From: Pseudisothecium myosuroides
Lineage: Eukaryota; Streptophyta; Bryopsida; Hypnales; Lembophyllaceae
Direction: 5' to 3'
Length of the DNA: 64,000 nucleotides
Assembly (NCBI GenBank): GCA_951799445.1
Contig: OX637292.1
Location: 11,163,296 to 11,227,295, forward strand
Numbering within the stretch: position 1 is the first letter of the stretch; every line of letters starts with the position of its first letter. A model generated the notes under the pieces. The model worked only from the letters and a program-made list of their open reading frames with translations, was not told where the DNA came from and made no database searches. The position numbers were made by a program, and so were the translations under genes. Below are positions 11,486 to 25,060 of the stretch, piece after piece.

Positions 11486-13479
11486 ATAGTTGCAATTTTT
11501 TATGAAAAATCATTTTTCAACTTCAAAATTATTGTCTATGAAATCTAGAAAGCTAATGAATAGCTTTATATAAGGTGACAAGTCCTTACAATGACCAATT
11601 TCTTCATATCACCCCTCTAAAAGGATTTAGTATGGTTAATGCATAACTGAAGAATTGATATGCAAAAGTTTAATACTTATCTCTACGTGGTGTTTAGATA
11701 GAACCCAAAGGTGGATGAAAAGAGGAAAGACAATGTAGAGCACATCAAAATAATTTTAATAAATGAGAATCTATTGGTTTTTTATTTTCAATTAATAGAA
11801 ATATGATATGTTTTCTTTTGAATATTTTATTTTCAATCAATGAGGGACACTTTCTAAACCCATGTTGTATGCTATTTAAGTACAAGAAGATCGCTTTGGG
11901 GATACATCATTGCCCATTCACAAAACCGTGCTATGTGATTACTACACCACCTATGAACTAAAATAGTGGCCTATTAGCTTTCATTTTTAGAAATTATAAT
12001 TAAATGTCTAGCATTCCAAAAATTATGCAACTTCATGTATACAATGTAGATTTCACTTTCTTTTCACTAAAAGCTCGTCCCTTGCATTAACTGACCCTAA
12101 ATTGGATTCAACTGGTAAAAGGTCACTTCTTGGACCTATTACATGAGGTTTTATCAAAAATTTGAAGCATTTGTAGTGAATGTTGGAAGAGGGACCGGTG
12201 TCATTCTTTTGATGTGGTTGCGGGTGAAAAATGAAAAATTACATCTACTTTTTGTATGGTATTATACATTAAGAATCTACAAAAATATGATGATTCCCCT
12301 CATTATTGGAAAAAATGCTTTCACTTACTAAAAGTTATCAAAAAATTATGTAAGGATATTTAAGGCATACTAAAAAGTGATTTCTCAAGATAATATCACA
12401 TTATTTTCTTATTGCTACTTGTAAATATCCATTTCAAATTGAAAACACTTCAAAATATAGTAATTTGCCTTTCAATAAACATAGATCCTACATTCTTAAG
12501 TGAAAGTCAAATTTGACACAAATTAAGTCATTTTTGTAAAAAAAAGTGCCACATGTCATCTTATGAACAATGTGAGGTGACGTGGATCCCTGAGGATCTA
12601 ACGTGCAAATTCAATTTCAGCACCTGAGTGCCAAATCAAACTCTCACATACTGTAGCACTTTATTGAAATAAGAAACTACACTACAAATTAGCTCTATCC
12701 TTGCAATATGGACTTCTTTTTTGAGTAAAATCCTACTCAAATTTCCTCATATGTAACATTTAGGGATACAAAGCCTCCTTCCATACAATCCACAACTTTG
12801 AATTTGACTTCAAATTACACTTCAAATTATGCTTCAAAGTGGAGTCACCTAGGTGTGTTAAGGTTGCTTGATTCTGATGACTCAATTATTCAGGTACATG
12901 GCTTGGAATCTGAGCATGAAAATGTGGCTTCCGAAAGCAGGTTTCAGCAGCAAGTAAACTATTTATAAAAGATCCCTTTTGAGTTCCTTGGAGGAAGGGG
13001 ATTGTAGATTTGGAGCTTTCTAAGTAAAATAAAATATGGTTTGAGAAGAATCTATTGTAGACATAAGATCTTCTTCAATGCAAGTTCTTCCTTTTCTATC
13101 CCTCCATAAACAGTTGAAGTCGTTAAGAACCTTGCACAAAAATCATCAAGCTTCGAGTGACCACGCTGCACTAAAAATTATATTTAGTGCCACCTATGCT
13201 TATTGATTTACAAATGCTGTAAATTTTTATTCTTAATAAATATTTTTACCAACTATCAATTAACAAGGATCTTCTTTTTTGAATAGTATTGATATTTATG
13301 CTCTTGGAAAAAATATTCATTTGTCCTAAAAAGTTATAGCCTTGAGTAAGTAGTTAGTACATGTGACTCTAATACAATTTTTAGTATAGTCATAAAGATG
13401 AAGAATAAACAAAAATCAATTTTCAACAAACTACAGTGTACTTCATCCATTTTTGTAGCTCCTACACTAATTTCTTGAA
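11486..13479. other. AT-rich intergenic, no gene recognised
   Basis: No coding frame with recognisable content. Only short frames of at most 62 codons. Confidence 0.45.
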
Positions 13480-14290
13480 GACATTCATAATCATCCAATG
13501 GGCTTCAAGTCTCTGAGGGATTATAAACCACACAATTAAGGTATACAATTTGTTTTCATCAAGGGCACATTTGCGTAAGATAGAGTGACCTATTTTAGTA
13601 AACGAGGAAAATATGATATGGTTTAGCAACTTCATTGTTGTGTGACAAATAACACATTGACACCTTTTAATAACACCTTTTAGTTTTACATTTCTCAGAA
13701 ATAGGTTTTGCCTATACGTTAAGAACAAGTCGGAGTATAATCTACACTTCCTTAATATTTACTAATTCCAAGTTTGATGAAATATTAGCACAAAATAGTG
13801 CAATCTTCATTATTTCTATTTCTTGACTGGTAAAATTATCCTCTACTACCATTGCTCAATTAGATGTATGGCCAATTTCATTAAAATGGCGGTATTCTGT
13901 TAACTTGGTACTTTTAGCAGTTCAGACTGCACAATTTGAATTGTCTTTTCTGTACCAGTTACTATACCAATACTAGATTTTTGAAATCTACATTTGTCCT
14001 AGATATTTGAAATCTATACTGATCCTAGATTTTTCAAACTGCGCGGTCTGATATCTATGTCAATCCTAGATTTTTGAAATCTAAAACTGGACTAGATGTT
14101 AGCAATGTATACTTGTCTTAGATGTCACGGTGTGAAAATGGCACATGGAATACCGCCGTTTTAATGAAATTTGCCATACATATGCTAAAACACTTAACAT
14201 TGTCAAAAATAAATTGTATACCTTACCTAACATATGAAGTGTTCTATCTAAGTGATTTTAAAATTTCTCTCCATTAACCACAATTGAATT
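13480..14290. repeat. dispersed repeat, copy 2 (interrupted)
   Basis: Second copy of the repeat at 7800-8150. Similarity runs to about 13865, is interrupted by a MITE (13868-14176), and resumes with the CATATGCTAAAA block. The order shows that the MITE inserted after this repeat had spread. Confidence 0.65.
13868..14176. mobile_element. MITE with ~31 bp TIRs, TA target site
   Basis: The left terminus TGGCCAATTTCATTAAAATG (continuing GCGGTATTC) pairs with the right terminus, which reads as its near-exact inverted repeat ending GAAATTTGCCA. TA is found on both sides (13866-13867, 14177-14178). The interior carries several diverged ~50 bp direct repeats of the form CTAGATTTTTGAAATCTA. The related sequence at 7800-8150 provides the unoccupied site. 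Confidence 0.75.
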
Positions 14291-15377
14291 CATCGTGTCA
14301 CCATTTCATTTTTCAATAGTAATCGTTTTACATATACATATTTGTACTTAATTAACTCATTCAATTTTTGATGGTTTCATCTACACTAAATAGTAAAATT
14401 AGGTTGCCCTACACTAATTTCTTGACATTCTACACAATATCAATGTGTAGAGTTACTTTAGAAGGATGCAATAAAATAAGAACTATATGTATGACATGGG
14501 TTGGTGCACTGATTTGTGACTTGGGATTAGAGATTGGCATGTGCCTCCATCTGGACAAGCAATAGACAATCATGAGGTAACTTCTCTGGGCTAAGGCAAC
14601 CTAATTTCACTATTTAGTGTACATTTCGAATGATCATCATCTGTCAGTTTATCAAGATTAGAAGAAAGTTGATTTTAAACAAGTAGGAAACCGAATTTTA
14701 TTTTCTAAGAAATTATATTTGTTAAGTTAGTATGTAACTTATGTATGATGTTGAATGAACACGGTAGAGCCAATATTCTTGATGCATAGTATAATTGTTA
14801 GATTGGCAAACTTAAGTTAGTCGCTATAGTGGAGCCACCCATAACCGACTGAATAAGCACCTGCGGACATGATGTGGGGTACTTGAAGGCGAAAGAAAAA
14901 TTCTTGGAGGTGTAGAGACAGAAATGATGGGGATTGACCAAATTTTGGGAATTTTATCACCCAAAGTCAATTTACAATGAATTCTGCAAGGCAAAAGTTG
15001 CGTCGGACCCATGGCCAATATATAGAGTCTTCCAATTTCGATCATTAAATAACTTTTTACCTAATCATTATTTCCTACTTTTTTTTCCACAACTTGGGAC
15101 ATGTGTCATGTATTTATTAGTTCCAACTTGAAAATGAAAACAAACAAACATTCTAAGCGTGGTCAAAAATACGTGCACCTATAAATCGGGAATGGGTCAC
15201 CGGTCGGGAATGGGGGGTTTACTATACATGACCTGCACATCCTGCAACAAGTTGAAGCTGCATCAATGGCATGTGCAGTCATGGCAGGATTCCATATCCG
15301 GGACAACTCCAGCCTGCGTCTTTTGCTTTGTTACAGCTTCTCCACTCTTTCACTGGGGAGAGGGCCCGGCCAGGTCT
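14291..15377. other. AT-rich intergenic, no gene recognised
   Basis: No supported gene. Short frames only. Confidence 0.45.
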
Positions 15378-15722
15378 AAGTAGTCTGCTCTACAAGCAAC
15401 CATGCTCTAACTCGACCTCTTCCATGTATTTCAAGAAAAAAAAAAAAATTGACCTCTACGGCAGAGGTACATTTTGCTTTCTTCAATATACCTATAGTGT
15501 ACATTTTAGGAGGTTGTTGCTTTTTAGTTACCACTTTGTTTCAACTTCAAGAATTTGTAACTAATTCCACAAAGGTCTCATTGTCATGAAACAAGTTGGG
15601 TTAGTTAGATGTCAATTTCATTTTTCTTCCTATAAAAATTTATTGAAACTTGTTTCAAGAAGTTTATCTTCCCCCAAAAGGCAATCAACTTTCTAATAGT
15701 TGCTGTAAAAAGTAGAATACCT
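15378..15722. mobile_element. Stowaway-like MITE, copy 2
   Basis: Member of the same family as 7324-7605 and 20116-20409. The left end AGTAGTCTGCTCTACAAGC lacks one G of the consensus; the right end is TTTTTACAGC..ATACCT read inverted. TA flanks at 15376-15377 and 15723-15724. It carries a (A)12 tract near 15437 and an extra ~50 bp, making it the longest of the three full relatives. Confidence 0.65.
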
Positions 15723-17143
15723 TATGGTGAGCCCTTGTCATAAACATGTTCAAAAAAAACTTGGCTTGTGTAAAATGAGCCTTCAACCCTCCAATTTGAC
15801 GTACCCTCCCAACAATGAAAGTGCAAAGCTGTCGGAGATATAGAAAGAAGGGGTGGGCAACTATGTACATTGTTGATGAACCCAAAAGGACAGTTGAACT
15901 CGAAAAAAGCCATTTGGCAAGGTAGTTTCTCCATGAAAGGGGGAAGATGCTCTAATCAAGCAATGGCCCTCCCCGTGCTTAGAAGGTATTATGCTTTGTT
16001 AGATACAAAAGGAAGGATTTACGAATCAACTCAAGGATGGGGGGGAGCTGTAGAAGACAATTTTATTCATTGTAGGGGGCCACTTTTCAATGATGCAAAA
16101 GGGATCCTTCTCTCATTGGTAAACAATGTTATGTGACTAATCTTTTTTTCTACAAAAATTTAGAACATGTTTTTTTTTAGTTTTATTGGCTATTATCATA
16201 CCTAGTATTAAGGATTGGAATTTTTTTTCTAGAACCGGATACCAAAATTTTGGAGATTTTTGTCATTTATTTTCAAAAAAAATAATGGAATAAAATAAAT
16301 CATTTTATTATTAATCATTTGCCAATTTTAATTAATTATATGGCAAAGAATGTTGACTCTATCCACTAGGTATAACATCCTTCAATTTCTATTTACAATA
16401 TTTTTTCCAAATATTGCACCCCATTCCAATTATTGCCTCTACTTGAACTATAATATATTTTTACAATGCTACTTTTCTTGTCTTCTTATTTCCAAAATTT
16501 TCATCCATTTAACCATTTTTCATATATAGTGAATATTATTTCATTCATGTTACCACTTTTTGTCTATAAGACAACAAAGTAATATCACCTCAACTATAGT
16601 CTTATACTCAAAAGGTTGTAAAAATGTATGATTACACACTCAAAATAAATGAAAAATGTTTAATAAATGGATGCAAATAGGGTCTCCTACCTCATAGGAT
16701 GTTGATAAATTTTAGTATGAAAATTCACATTGTAACAGGAATCTCCAAATTAAGTAGTGCATTCAAAGATGCTCTAATTATAATATGCAATGAAAAACAA
16801 CCTTTCATCAAAGTTTATGTGAAGCTGTAGTTTCAGTAATTAAAATTCAATGCAAGGTGAAGGTCTCCTCACTGGCTGTGGATCCCATTTACTAGCAACC
16901 TAAATTTCAAGTAATTTAACGTCCATGATGACGTCTGACGTTATATTGCTGACTAAAGATGCACCGACAAACTTGGCTTGGTGAGCCATTTCCTGTTAGA
17001 ATTTTCTTTAGATTATCCTTTTTATTAATTGGGTATAACACCAATGCTTAAAACTGCCATCATCACCTTCGGTACATCTCTGAAATCAATATGTACGTCC
17101 GTTGTAGAAACGAATTTAGAACATGTACCAAAAAAAACTCTTA
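15723..17143. other. AT-rich intergenic, no gene recognised
   Basis: An 88-codon open frame (15870-16136) exists but shows no recognisable domain and no homologous partner in the window. Otherwise featureless AT-rich DNA. Confidence 0.4.
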
Positions 17144-17291
17144 AGGTAATAGGTTCAGAAATCGCCCACCCCCTAAAATGTACGTTGTTTATACATCATT
17201 GAAGGCTATAAAATAGTTATATCTACAAGTAGTGTACATTTGAATAGGGTGGGCGAATTTAGAGCCTGTGCGATTTCAGAGCCTATTACCT
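17144..17291. mobile_element. 148 bp Stowaway-like MITE
   Basis: Left end AGGTAATAGGTTCAGAAATC and right end GATTTCAGAGCCTATTACCT are inverted repeats matching at about 22 of 25 positions. TA at 17142-17143 and 17292-17293. A second inner inverted pair (AATGTACG.. and ..GTGTACATT) lets the whole element fold back. Different family from the AGGTAGT elements but the same insertion preference. Confidence 0.75.
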
Positions 17292-18345
17292 TACTCTTTG
17301 CATACAATATCTTGAATGTCACATTCAATCTTTGGTGCGTTGGAATTTCCTTTCACTTGCCAACAAGAAAAAATGAAAACTTTGACTACTAGTTAGGCAG
17401 AATTGCAGTAAGTGGCCTTTTGAAGGGTACCCAACTTAACCCCTAAATGAAATCAATGTTATTAAATCTAAAATTGCTTCAAAGTACTCAAATGTAAAGC
17501 AAGGCTAAAATCTTCATCAAAATTTATTCATTAACAAAATTCAACTGTAGGATCATTTAATTAACTTGTTAGAATACATCCTCCTAAAATTTCAAAATAA
17601 GAAACCTTACCAATTTGCAAGATCATGATGCTTGGATTTCAAAAAGAAGTATTTTCAACTCTTCCCAAATGGTCAGGTTTCATCTTTCAAACTTTTTACA
17701 CAAAATATGTAGATCCTACAACTTGTTACTCTCCATAATATATTGAAGAAATAAGTTGGAGATAAATTTTTAAAAATTCAACAAAAAAAAATCATATTTA
17801 TGCTTGGAAAAAATAATGAGTAGAAATAAATAGAGTATAATTTAAAATTAATACTAAATTGGTAAGAAATTAGGTATGGAATTGAAAAATGTCAATTCCG
17901 ATGGTGGTAATGTTGTAACAAACAATCTACATCCAATGATTTTATTGTTTTTCAAAAATATTGAAAATTGAATTAAATAAAGGACTCAAACTTTATTTTA
18001 GAGTAAGGATTCTATAATTTCCTGCAAACTAAAATTCCTCATAATTTTCATTTTGTTAATCAATATAGAATGATTCAAAGCTTTCCATGTACATATAAAT
18101 CTAGGAAACCAAGTTCAAATTTATATTTCTTAAAATAAAATAAAAATTTAGTTGCTCGCATCGCCAAAAGATCAATAAAAAACACATATCATACAACAAC
18201 TTTATAACCATGTAGTCAAAGTTATGAAAATTATTGCATCTTAAATCTACTCCTCAACTTCATGTTGTATGAAAGTTTTAAAGCAAAAAAAATGAAAATT
18301 TTGTTCTTAGTGAGCTACCCCAAATTGTTATTTTGCCAAAAAACA
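17292..18345. other. AT-rich intergenic, nothing recognised
   Basis: No supported gene or repeat boundary. Confidence 0.45.
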
Positions 18346-18502
18346 CACTACAAGAGAAAGGAGTGTTTTAAGTGAGTTTTAAAGTATAGTATGTATTTCT
18401 AGTAAATTTTTATTGAAAGTCTCCTTAAAGATCATTACTTGTAATCTTATGTCTAGGACTATGCTTAAAAACTCACTTAAAACACCTTTTTTTCTTGAAG
18501 TG
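18346..18502. mobile_element. 157 bp CACTA-like MITE
   Basis: Begins CACTACAAGAGAAAGGAGTG and ends with the inverted version (CACCTTTTTTTCTTGAAGTG). The flanking 3 bp repeat is ACA (18343-18345 and 18503-18505). The internal AAGTGAGTTT / AAACTCACTT arms extend the terminal repeats. Same family as 11279-11485. Confidence 0.8.
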
Positions 18503-19071
18503 ACAAAATGCAAGTATGAAAAACAGTTTATAGAATACATTCACACCAATTAGAAATACTATAAGCATGATAAGGGATCAAAATAACACCAATATATTTC
18601 CCTCTAATCTCAATCTCTCAAGTATTTTTTCCCATCAAAAGTTAAGGTACTACCTTAGTATGAAGGAACGATAGAGGAATAATGATCAGTGCCATGCATA
18701 AGTTTACATATTTTAGGAACTGAGTAGAGATTACAAATTCTTGACTATGTATACAAAGGTTGCTAGTATGTGAGCTCAAGAGCTTAGAAGTCTATGCATT
18801 TATGTTATAAGTACCTATATTATCGACACCCTCCATGGTTATAGGGTCCTATATTATAGATATGTATGTTATAAACACTTTCAATGGTTGTAGGCTGCCT
18901 ACTTACACCTAAGCTCAAGGCTTGTAGGCTTGGATTTCTAGGCTCGCAAGCTAGCATTGTTGATAGGTATACTAATCAATCATGTTATTGATAACCCGAA
19001 TTAGTGTAACTACCCAAACTAGTCTCAATGTGGAAATTTTTATAGAACAATAATATGCCAACCGCACTAAT
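18503..19071. other. AT-rich intergenic, nothing recognised
   Basis: Contains a short palindrome AAGGTACTACCTTA near 18644 but no gene. Confidence 0.4.
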
Positions 19072-19986
19072 TTAACCCCTAAAGGACCAAGCCCTTTTTT
19101 TTTGCCAAAAAACACTCAAAACTGCCATTTCTATAGCAAAAAGTAAAAAAATTGAATTTTTTTTCCACATCTAACCATAGGATCTTACATCTAACTAGTA
19201 TGAGAGTGTGTGGAAAAAATATCAGAATTTTTGACTGCACAGATTGCAAGATTAAAGTGAAAAAAACAAGTTTTTCAGCACATTGCGGGACCAGATTTTT
19301 TGACTTTAAACACTTTTAACTTAAAAATTTTGCACTACAAAGTTTTGAGCTTTAAATCTTTATAGTGGAGAATTGAGTTGAGAGTCTAGGGGAAAAAAAA
19401 TTCAAAAAAACTTAATTATCATTCTTAAAAAAATTATTAAGTAGAAGTAGGTACAAGATAGAAGGAAAATCTAAAATATTCATATGTTTTAGATGGAATT
19501 AAAATGCACTAATCCCAGTGGTAAGATTTTTCTAGCAAGTAAACTTAACCATGAAAAAAAAAATTTAATTTTAAAAATTGCATTCAAAAATGAATCCTAC
19601 AAGTTATTTTTTTCAAGAAGATGCTCTAATTGCCCCAAAACAAGAATGTCCATAACTTTCTCATAACAAGTTCAAATGAAATGAATCAAAGCTTTCCACA
19701 TAGACAAAAATATAATCTATGAGAAATATATATGTAAAAAAAAAAAATCAAATTTTTGCAAATTTTTTTTGCTGCCCGGACTGCCCCCTGTCCCCTATTT
19801 TGAGCTTATTTGGTCATAACTTTTGTTCTTGGGCACCGATTGTGAAAAAATTATATTCCCACGAAGATCATCAGTTTTTCTATCTTCAAAAAAAGTTTCA
19901 AAAAATCATGACAAAAATTCTGCCCGTAGATACTTGCCCAAGAACGCATTTGTCCCCCAAAGGGACAACGGTCCTTTAGGGGTTAA
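19072..19986. mobile_element. piggyBac-like non-autonomous element, copy 1 (915 bp)
   Basis: Bounded by a perfect 17 bp inverted repeat, TTAACCCCTAAAGGACC at 19072-19088 and GGTCCTTTAGGGGTTAA at 19970-19986. If the outer TTAA is the target site, the element starts CCCCTAAAGG, which fits piggyBac-type ends (TTAA target, C-rich start). Internal sequence is shared with 43347-44269, including a CTTGATTTT/CTTAATTAT-type AT-rich core and a TGACAAAA-TTCTGCCC block near the right end. No transposase frame. The superfamily call is an inference from the ends only. Confidence 0.6.
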
Positions 19987-20115
19987 AATAGACCAATGGG
20001 CTTCCTCAGTTGTAGTTTGTAACAACCAATCACTCAGTTCAATTCTGGGCTGGTCTAACTTTCATTGGTTGAAACTGAAGTTGCAAACAAAAGTTCATCA
20101 TGGTACATCAGACTA

Positions 20116-20409
20116 AGGTAGTCTACTCTAATAGCAACCATGTTCTAAAAGCGATCAAGATACATAGGTATAATTTACTTTATTTAATGTACCAGTCGTG
20201 TACATTTCACTAGGTGGTTGCTTTTGCGTTTCAACTTCAAAAATTTGTAACAGTAATTCTACAAAGCTCCAAAAAATATGAAACAACTTGGGTTAGATGC
20301 CAGTTCCATTTATCTTCCTATGAAAATTTATTGAAAATTGTTTCAAGGAGTTTAGCTTCCCTGGAAAGGCAATTGGCTCTTAAATGGTCGCTTTAAGAGC
20401 AGACTACCT
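20116..20409. mobile_element. Stowaway-like MITE, copy 3
   Basis: Left end AGGTAGTCTACTCTAATAGC and right end GCTTTAAGAGCAGACTACCT are imperfect inverted repeats over ~29 bp. TA at 20114-20115 and 20410-20411. This is the best-preserved member of the family that includes 7324-7605 and 15378-15722; the terminal repeats also match the element at 40148-40557. Confidence 0.8.
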
Positions 20410-23400
20410 TACAAAAAACTTCAAAAATTGAGAGATTCAATAATGCCTCCTTTTTACACCAAAATACATAACAATGTTCATGGAGAATTGCCAATTAGCT
20501 CATTGCTAGCCGGTGGGATTGGGCAAAAAATTGGTTGCAATTTGAAAAAAATATGGTACAAAAATCTATAAAATTTATGTTTCAAGTAAAAAATAGAGAA
20601 AAAAATGGACTCGAAGCTTGAAAAAATGGTTCAATATGGTAATTAAAGGAAAATAGCTGGTAAAACTCAAAAAATATACGGAGTGCTAATATTTAAATTT
20701 ATGTATGTCAATTATGTAACCAATCACTAGAAAATCTAATAAATTTCAGCAACTAAATTGCTCCCATAACTATTGTAGCCATTTAACAACTTTGCCTATT
20801 TTTTTACTTTTATTTGAAAATATGGGACACATTCAATTCCTTGATTGGTTAGGTTCCAATCAATCAATGACAAGTGTCCAATATTTCAAGGATAAACTCA
20901 TAAGTTAACCGCTAAGAACCATGGAAACTACTTTGGGTTTTTTGAGGTCGAAGATAGGTTCTATTGACTTCATAATATAGAATGTTTATATGAGTTTTTT
21001 AGGATGGACTCTAACCATCTTAATTTACATGTGAAGCTTTGTTTTGAGTTGTTTCAATATTAATTGCAAAAGTTATAAGTTTTATAAAAATTTAAATGTC
21101 AAATTAGGGAGCTATAAATATATTCTACAAGGATATTTTTTTATTTTATTTTATTTTTTGGACTAACACCTACCCAAAAATATTTTGAACCATTCAATTT
21201 TGAATAATGAGATGAAATTCATGAAGTATTTTATTTTGCGCATTTATTGTAGGTAAATTTCAGAGTTTCATACAAATGAATGAGCTACCCCTTGGTTGAT
21301 GTTTTCTAATGAATATATTATAAATGCTTAAATTGTTATTGAGTAACATACAAAAGGACCTAGTATAAAATGTATATTTTTAACACCACCAAAAAAACAA
21401 TCCATCTTGTTCAATTTCTTTTTTGCTTGAAAAATATTTTTTTGGTGAATGTTTATGATCCTCTTAGTCCTTTAATGTTTACTTAAGGCTACAAGGGATT
21501 TATTTGGATTAGTTAACCAAAGGATCATATGGTTGGATTTGTTAAAGAATAAATGTAGATGAAGTTTTGTAGCCTTGCTTTGGGTACAAGTATTTCAAAA
21601 TAGTTTGGAGCCTCAAAACACTGGAATCCTTTAGAACTTAGCTTTTGGAATCCTTTAGGAATTAGTTTCTAGTCTTCACATAAGGAACTTCGACAAAAAA
21701 AATTCAAATTCCAAAATCAGACTTTTTTTTTCAAAGGAACAGTGACCATTGCATTCAAAAACACAAGAAAAGGAACAATCAATCCGGCTCCAAAATCAAA
21801 CTTAACACAAAGAAAGAGCAAAATTGTTCAAAGTAATCTTACCAACACCAAAATCCTTTTTAAATTTTTTGCACATTTATGCTAATATCTCCTTCTTTGT
21901 TCAAGAATTATATTCATCTCAAATTTTTCCATTTGGTCATAAAGAAAGATTGTTAAGAAAAGATTTGAGCATTAATTTGGATGAATGAGAAGTTATTTGA
22001 ATAAAGCATTGTCCCAAAGCACATTGTTTATCGTCTTAAATATAGACTCCAAAACGCTTAGCAATTGATATCTAAGGATTTCATATAAAAACAACATACT
22101 CTATAAGATATGAATTCTTCAACATTTTTTAATTTTACATTAAATAAAAGATATTAGACATGATTTTTAGAAATGATCCACTGGATTTAATATGTGAATA
22201 AAAATTTATGCACCTTTCAATTGTTAAATCAATTTAGAAGCATATAAACTTTGAAAATTTTCCAAAAAATTAAAAACACATAGTGAATTTCTTAATAAAC
22301 AAAAAATGTAGATCTTAGAGGGGGGATTTATTTTCATAAGGTAGAGAATTTATGTATAAGAATCTAATACAAACATTTTATACTAGATAACTTCATTGTG
22401 CATTCACTAGCTTTGGAGAAGTTTCTAACTAGAAGAAAAATACCTTTAAAGAGAATGGTTGTTGCTTAGAAGTTACAAAAATATACAAACCTAAATAGCG
22501 AATGGCTGGATTGTCAATGACCTACAACCACACTATCTACCCACAAAAACTTAAAAATTGACAAACTAATTTCAAAAAAATATTTTAAACCCTAAAGGCT
22601 AGAGAGTGTTTTGGAAGAGAAAAAGTCTAAAATCCAATTTAAAAAAAATTCCGCACCACACAAAAATTGTATTAATCAAATAAAGGAAATGTGTGGAATT
22701 TTTTTAGCCCATTCAACTGCGTGGATTGAAATATTATAACGTTTGAAATGAAAATAGTTTTTTTTCATTCCTGCAAAAAGGAGTCAACAAATTTTGAGCC
22801 CTCTCGGAGTAAAATTTTTGTTCTATTCAAAATGAAGATTTTGATTATGCATAAGTGTATAATGTGAGGTTCACTTATAAAAAAAATTAAAAGCAATACA
22901 CTAGTCATTTTTTGATGATTTCTTATGCAATGAGGAAAATATTTATTTGAAATCTAAATAGTGAAATTAGAGACAAACATTTGGAATATGCAGGAAAAAT
23001 TTAAGAACTTTGACTTCATAAATTGCATAATAATAGGGCTTGAAGTTAAATGAAAATAATCTTTTTCTTGAAACCACCTTCTGCTTCTTTTGCTTTCTAT
23101 TTCAAGGTAAGGACACCTCAAATTGCCACTTTTTGTACTATGAATCATTTTGAAAATTACATTGGTAAACAATAGGAAATTTCAACACAACAAAGAACTA
23201 ATGCATCATTTGGATACAATATGCAAAAGTTATGATGGGTCAAAAAACTCTAGTAGATGTTTTTAAAATGTTTTTTTCAAAAGCGAAGTACATACTGATT
23301 TAGGGGATGTGCTTCGTGTGAACAACTAATTAATTGGCACTTTTAAGTACATAAAGCATTTGAGGGTCCCTACCTTACTACGCGCAAGAAGGTAACTACA

Positions 23401-25060
23401 CCTACAATCCTCTAAATAAGTATTTGTAACTGGTTCTTACCACACTAAAATCTTGCAAATGAATGTTAGTTTTGAATAGAATACATATTATGAATTATTT
23501 TATTAGGTTGTTATTCAGCTTTATTGGGATTATAAAGGGGAGTCTAAATTCTTTTAGCATACATTTCTTGGAAAGTTGCGATAAATCTCCTCCAATATAC
23601 TATCTAAGAGCAAAACAAGTTGTCTACGTAGTTCTTTTGTTTGCAAGTAGACTTGTCTAACAAAAAAAGGTCTCATTCTGTATGGTCTTGCACTACAATA
23701 AAAGCATGTAGCTTGCAATACAAGCTTGAATATGATTTTGATCCGAGAACCTTGCATATATGAACACCATCCATTGTCTTTAATATCCAATAAAACTTTC
23801 AATCACGTTGAGGTTCCAACCAACTTTAGATTTATATTTATTTTACCAATGTTTTATTCTTTAGCATAAGATTGCAAGATACAATGTAGTTTAATACTTG
23901 CATGTTTTCTTTAAAATACTCAATCTTCTATATATTTCAAGGATTAACTCAACAAATATTGTATGAATAAACTATACATTTTTGAATGCAAGGATAAAAG
24001 TATCTAAATTAAACTTTGGATTGCTCATAGGCTCTCATAAATAGAAGCTATAACAATATATTTTAGGCAATATTTCTGTGTGAATTGGTTTTAGAAACGG
24101 GCCATAATTGGGAGCAATTAACTGATCCATCACTTGTCTACATACAATACAACTCTATGATTTAGCGTTATTGCTTTTAACTCCTAAAGGACTATTGTCC
24201 TTTGAATAAACAATTGAAAATTTGGATAGGTTTATGAAGTCAATTTTGGTTAAATGTTCTCTAAGATTTGACACAAGATGCAAATATGCCCTTACATAGA
24301 GGAAATATCATTTTTTTTTCCCGATTGGATGCCTAGATTAAAAGTTAAGTTGCCCTGAATTTTTTTGGCAGCTCAAACAATTTGGGAGTGCTTTGCTAAA
24401 ACCATAGTTGACGTTTGAAATTTGGCATGTATATAACTAATAAAATATGACATATAATTCTTGAAAAAAACAAATTTTAAATCTCAAATCACATTCTTAG
24501 GGGAGTCAAACTAAACTTTGTGAAATCCATTGTAAGGTGGAGGCTTGAATGTTGGAAGGGCAATTACAATCGCCTAGTAGATTGTCATGAATAGTGAAGA
24601 GAATTTCAAAAACGGATCAGAGTTCTTTCAATGCGCTTTTTGCTTTATAATTGTGTTTTTAAATCCCTTTGAGTAAAATATACATTCATATAAGGCTAAA
24701 ATAAATGAAAGCATGATGTGGATCATTCTCTGAGAGCCAAAAATATAGAAACTTCCTAAATTTGAAGTGCTCCATTCAAAGGCTGATTTTGATTAGGATT
24801 GGTTCAGTCTATGAGCACCAATAGCTACCTACGCACCTTTCACTTTGAAAATTCATAGTTAATTCATTTTAAGTCAGAAAACTATATTTCAAATTGCCAA
24901 TGAATTGTTTCTCTTCTCTCTTTCTATCAAAACTATGTGAAAAATGTTACAGTCTACTGATTTTCCTACAGAGGTCCATTATCCCTTAGATACCTTACTA
25001 TTGTACAATTAATGTAACTAAGCGAGCTCATAACTAAGATGCAACTCCACCGACCACCCC
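20410..25060. other. AT-rich gene desert
   Basis: More than 4.6 kb of strongly AT-rich DNA without a recognisable gene. The one identifiable item is a lone terminus TTAACTCCTAAAGGAC at 24177-24192, which matches the piggyBac-like element ends at 14 or more positions but has no partner in reach. Confidence 0.45.
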
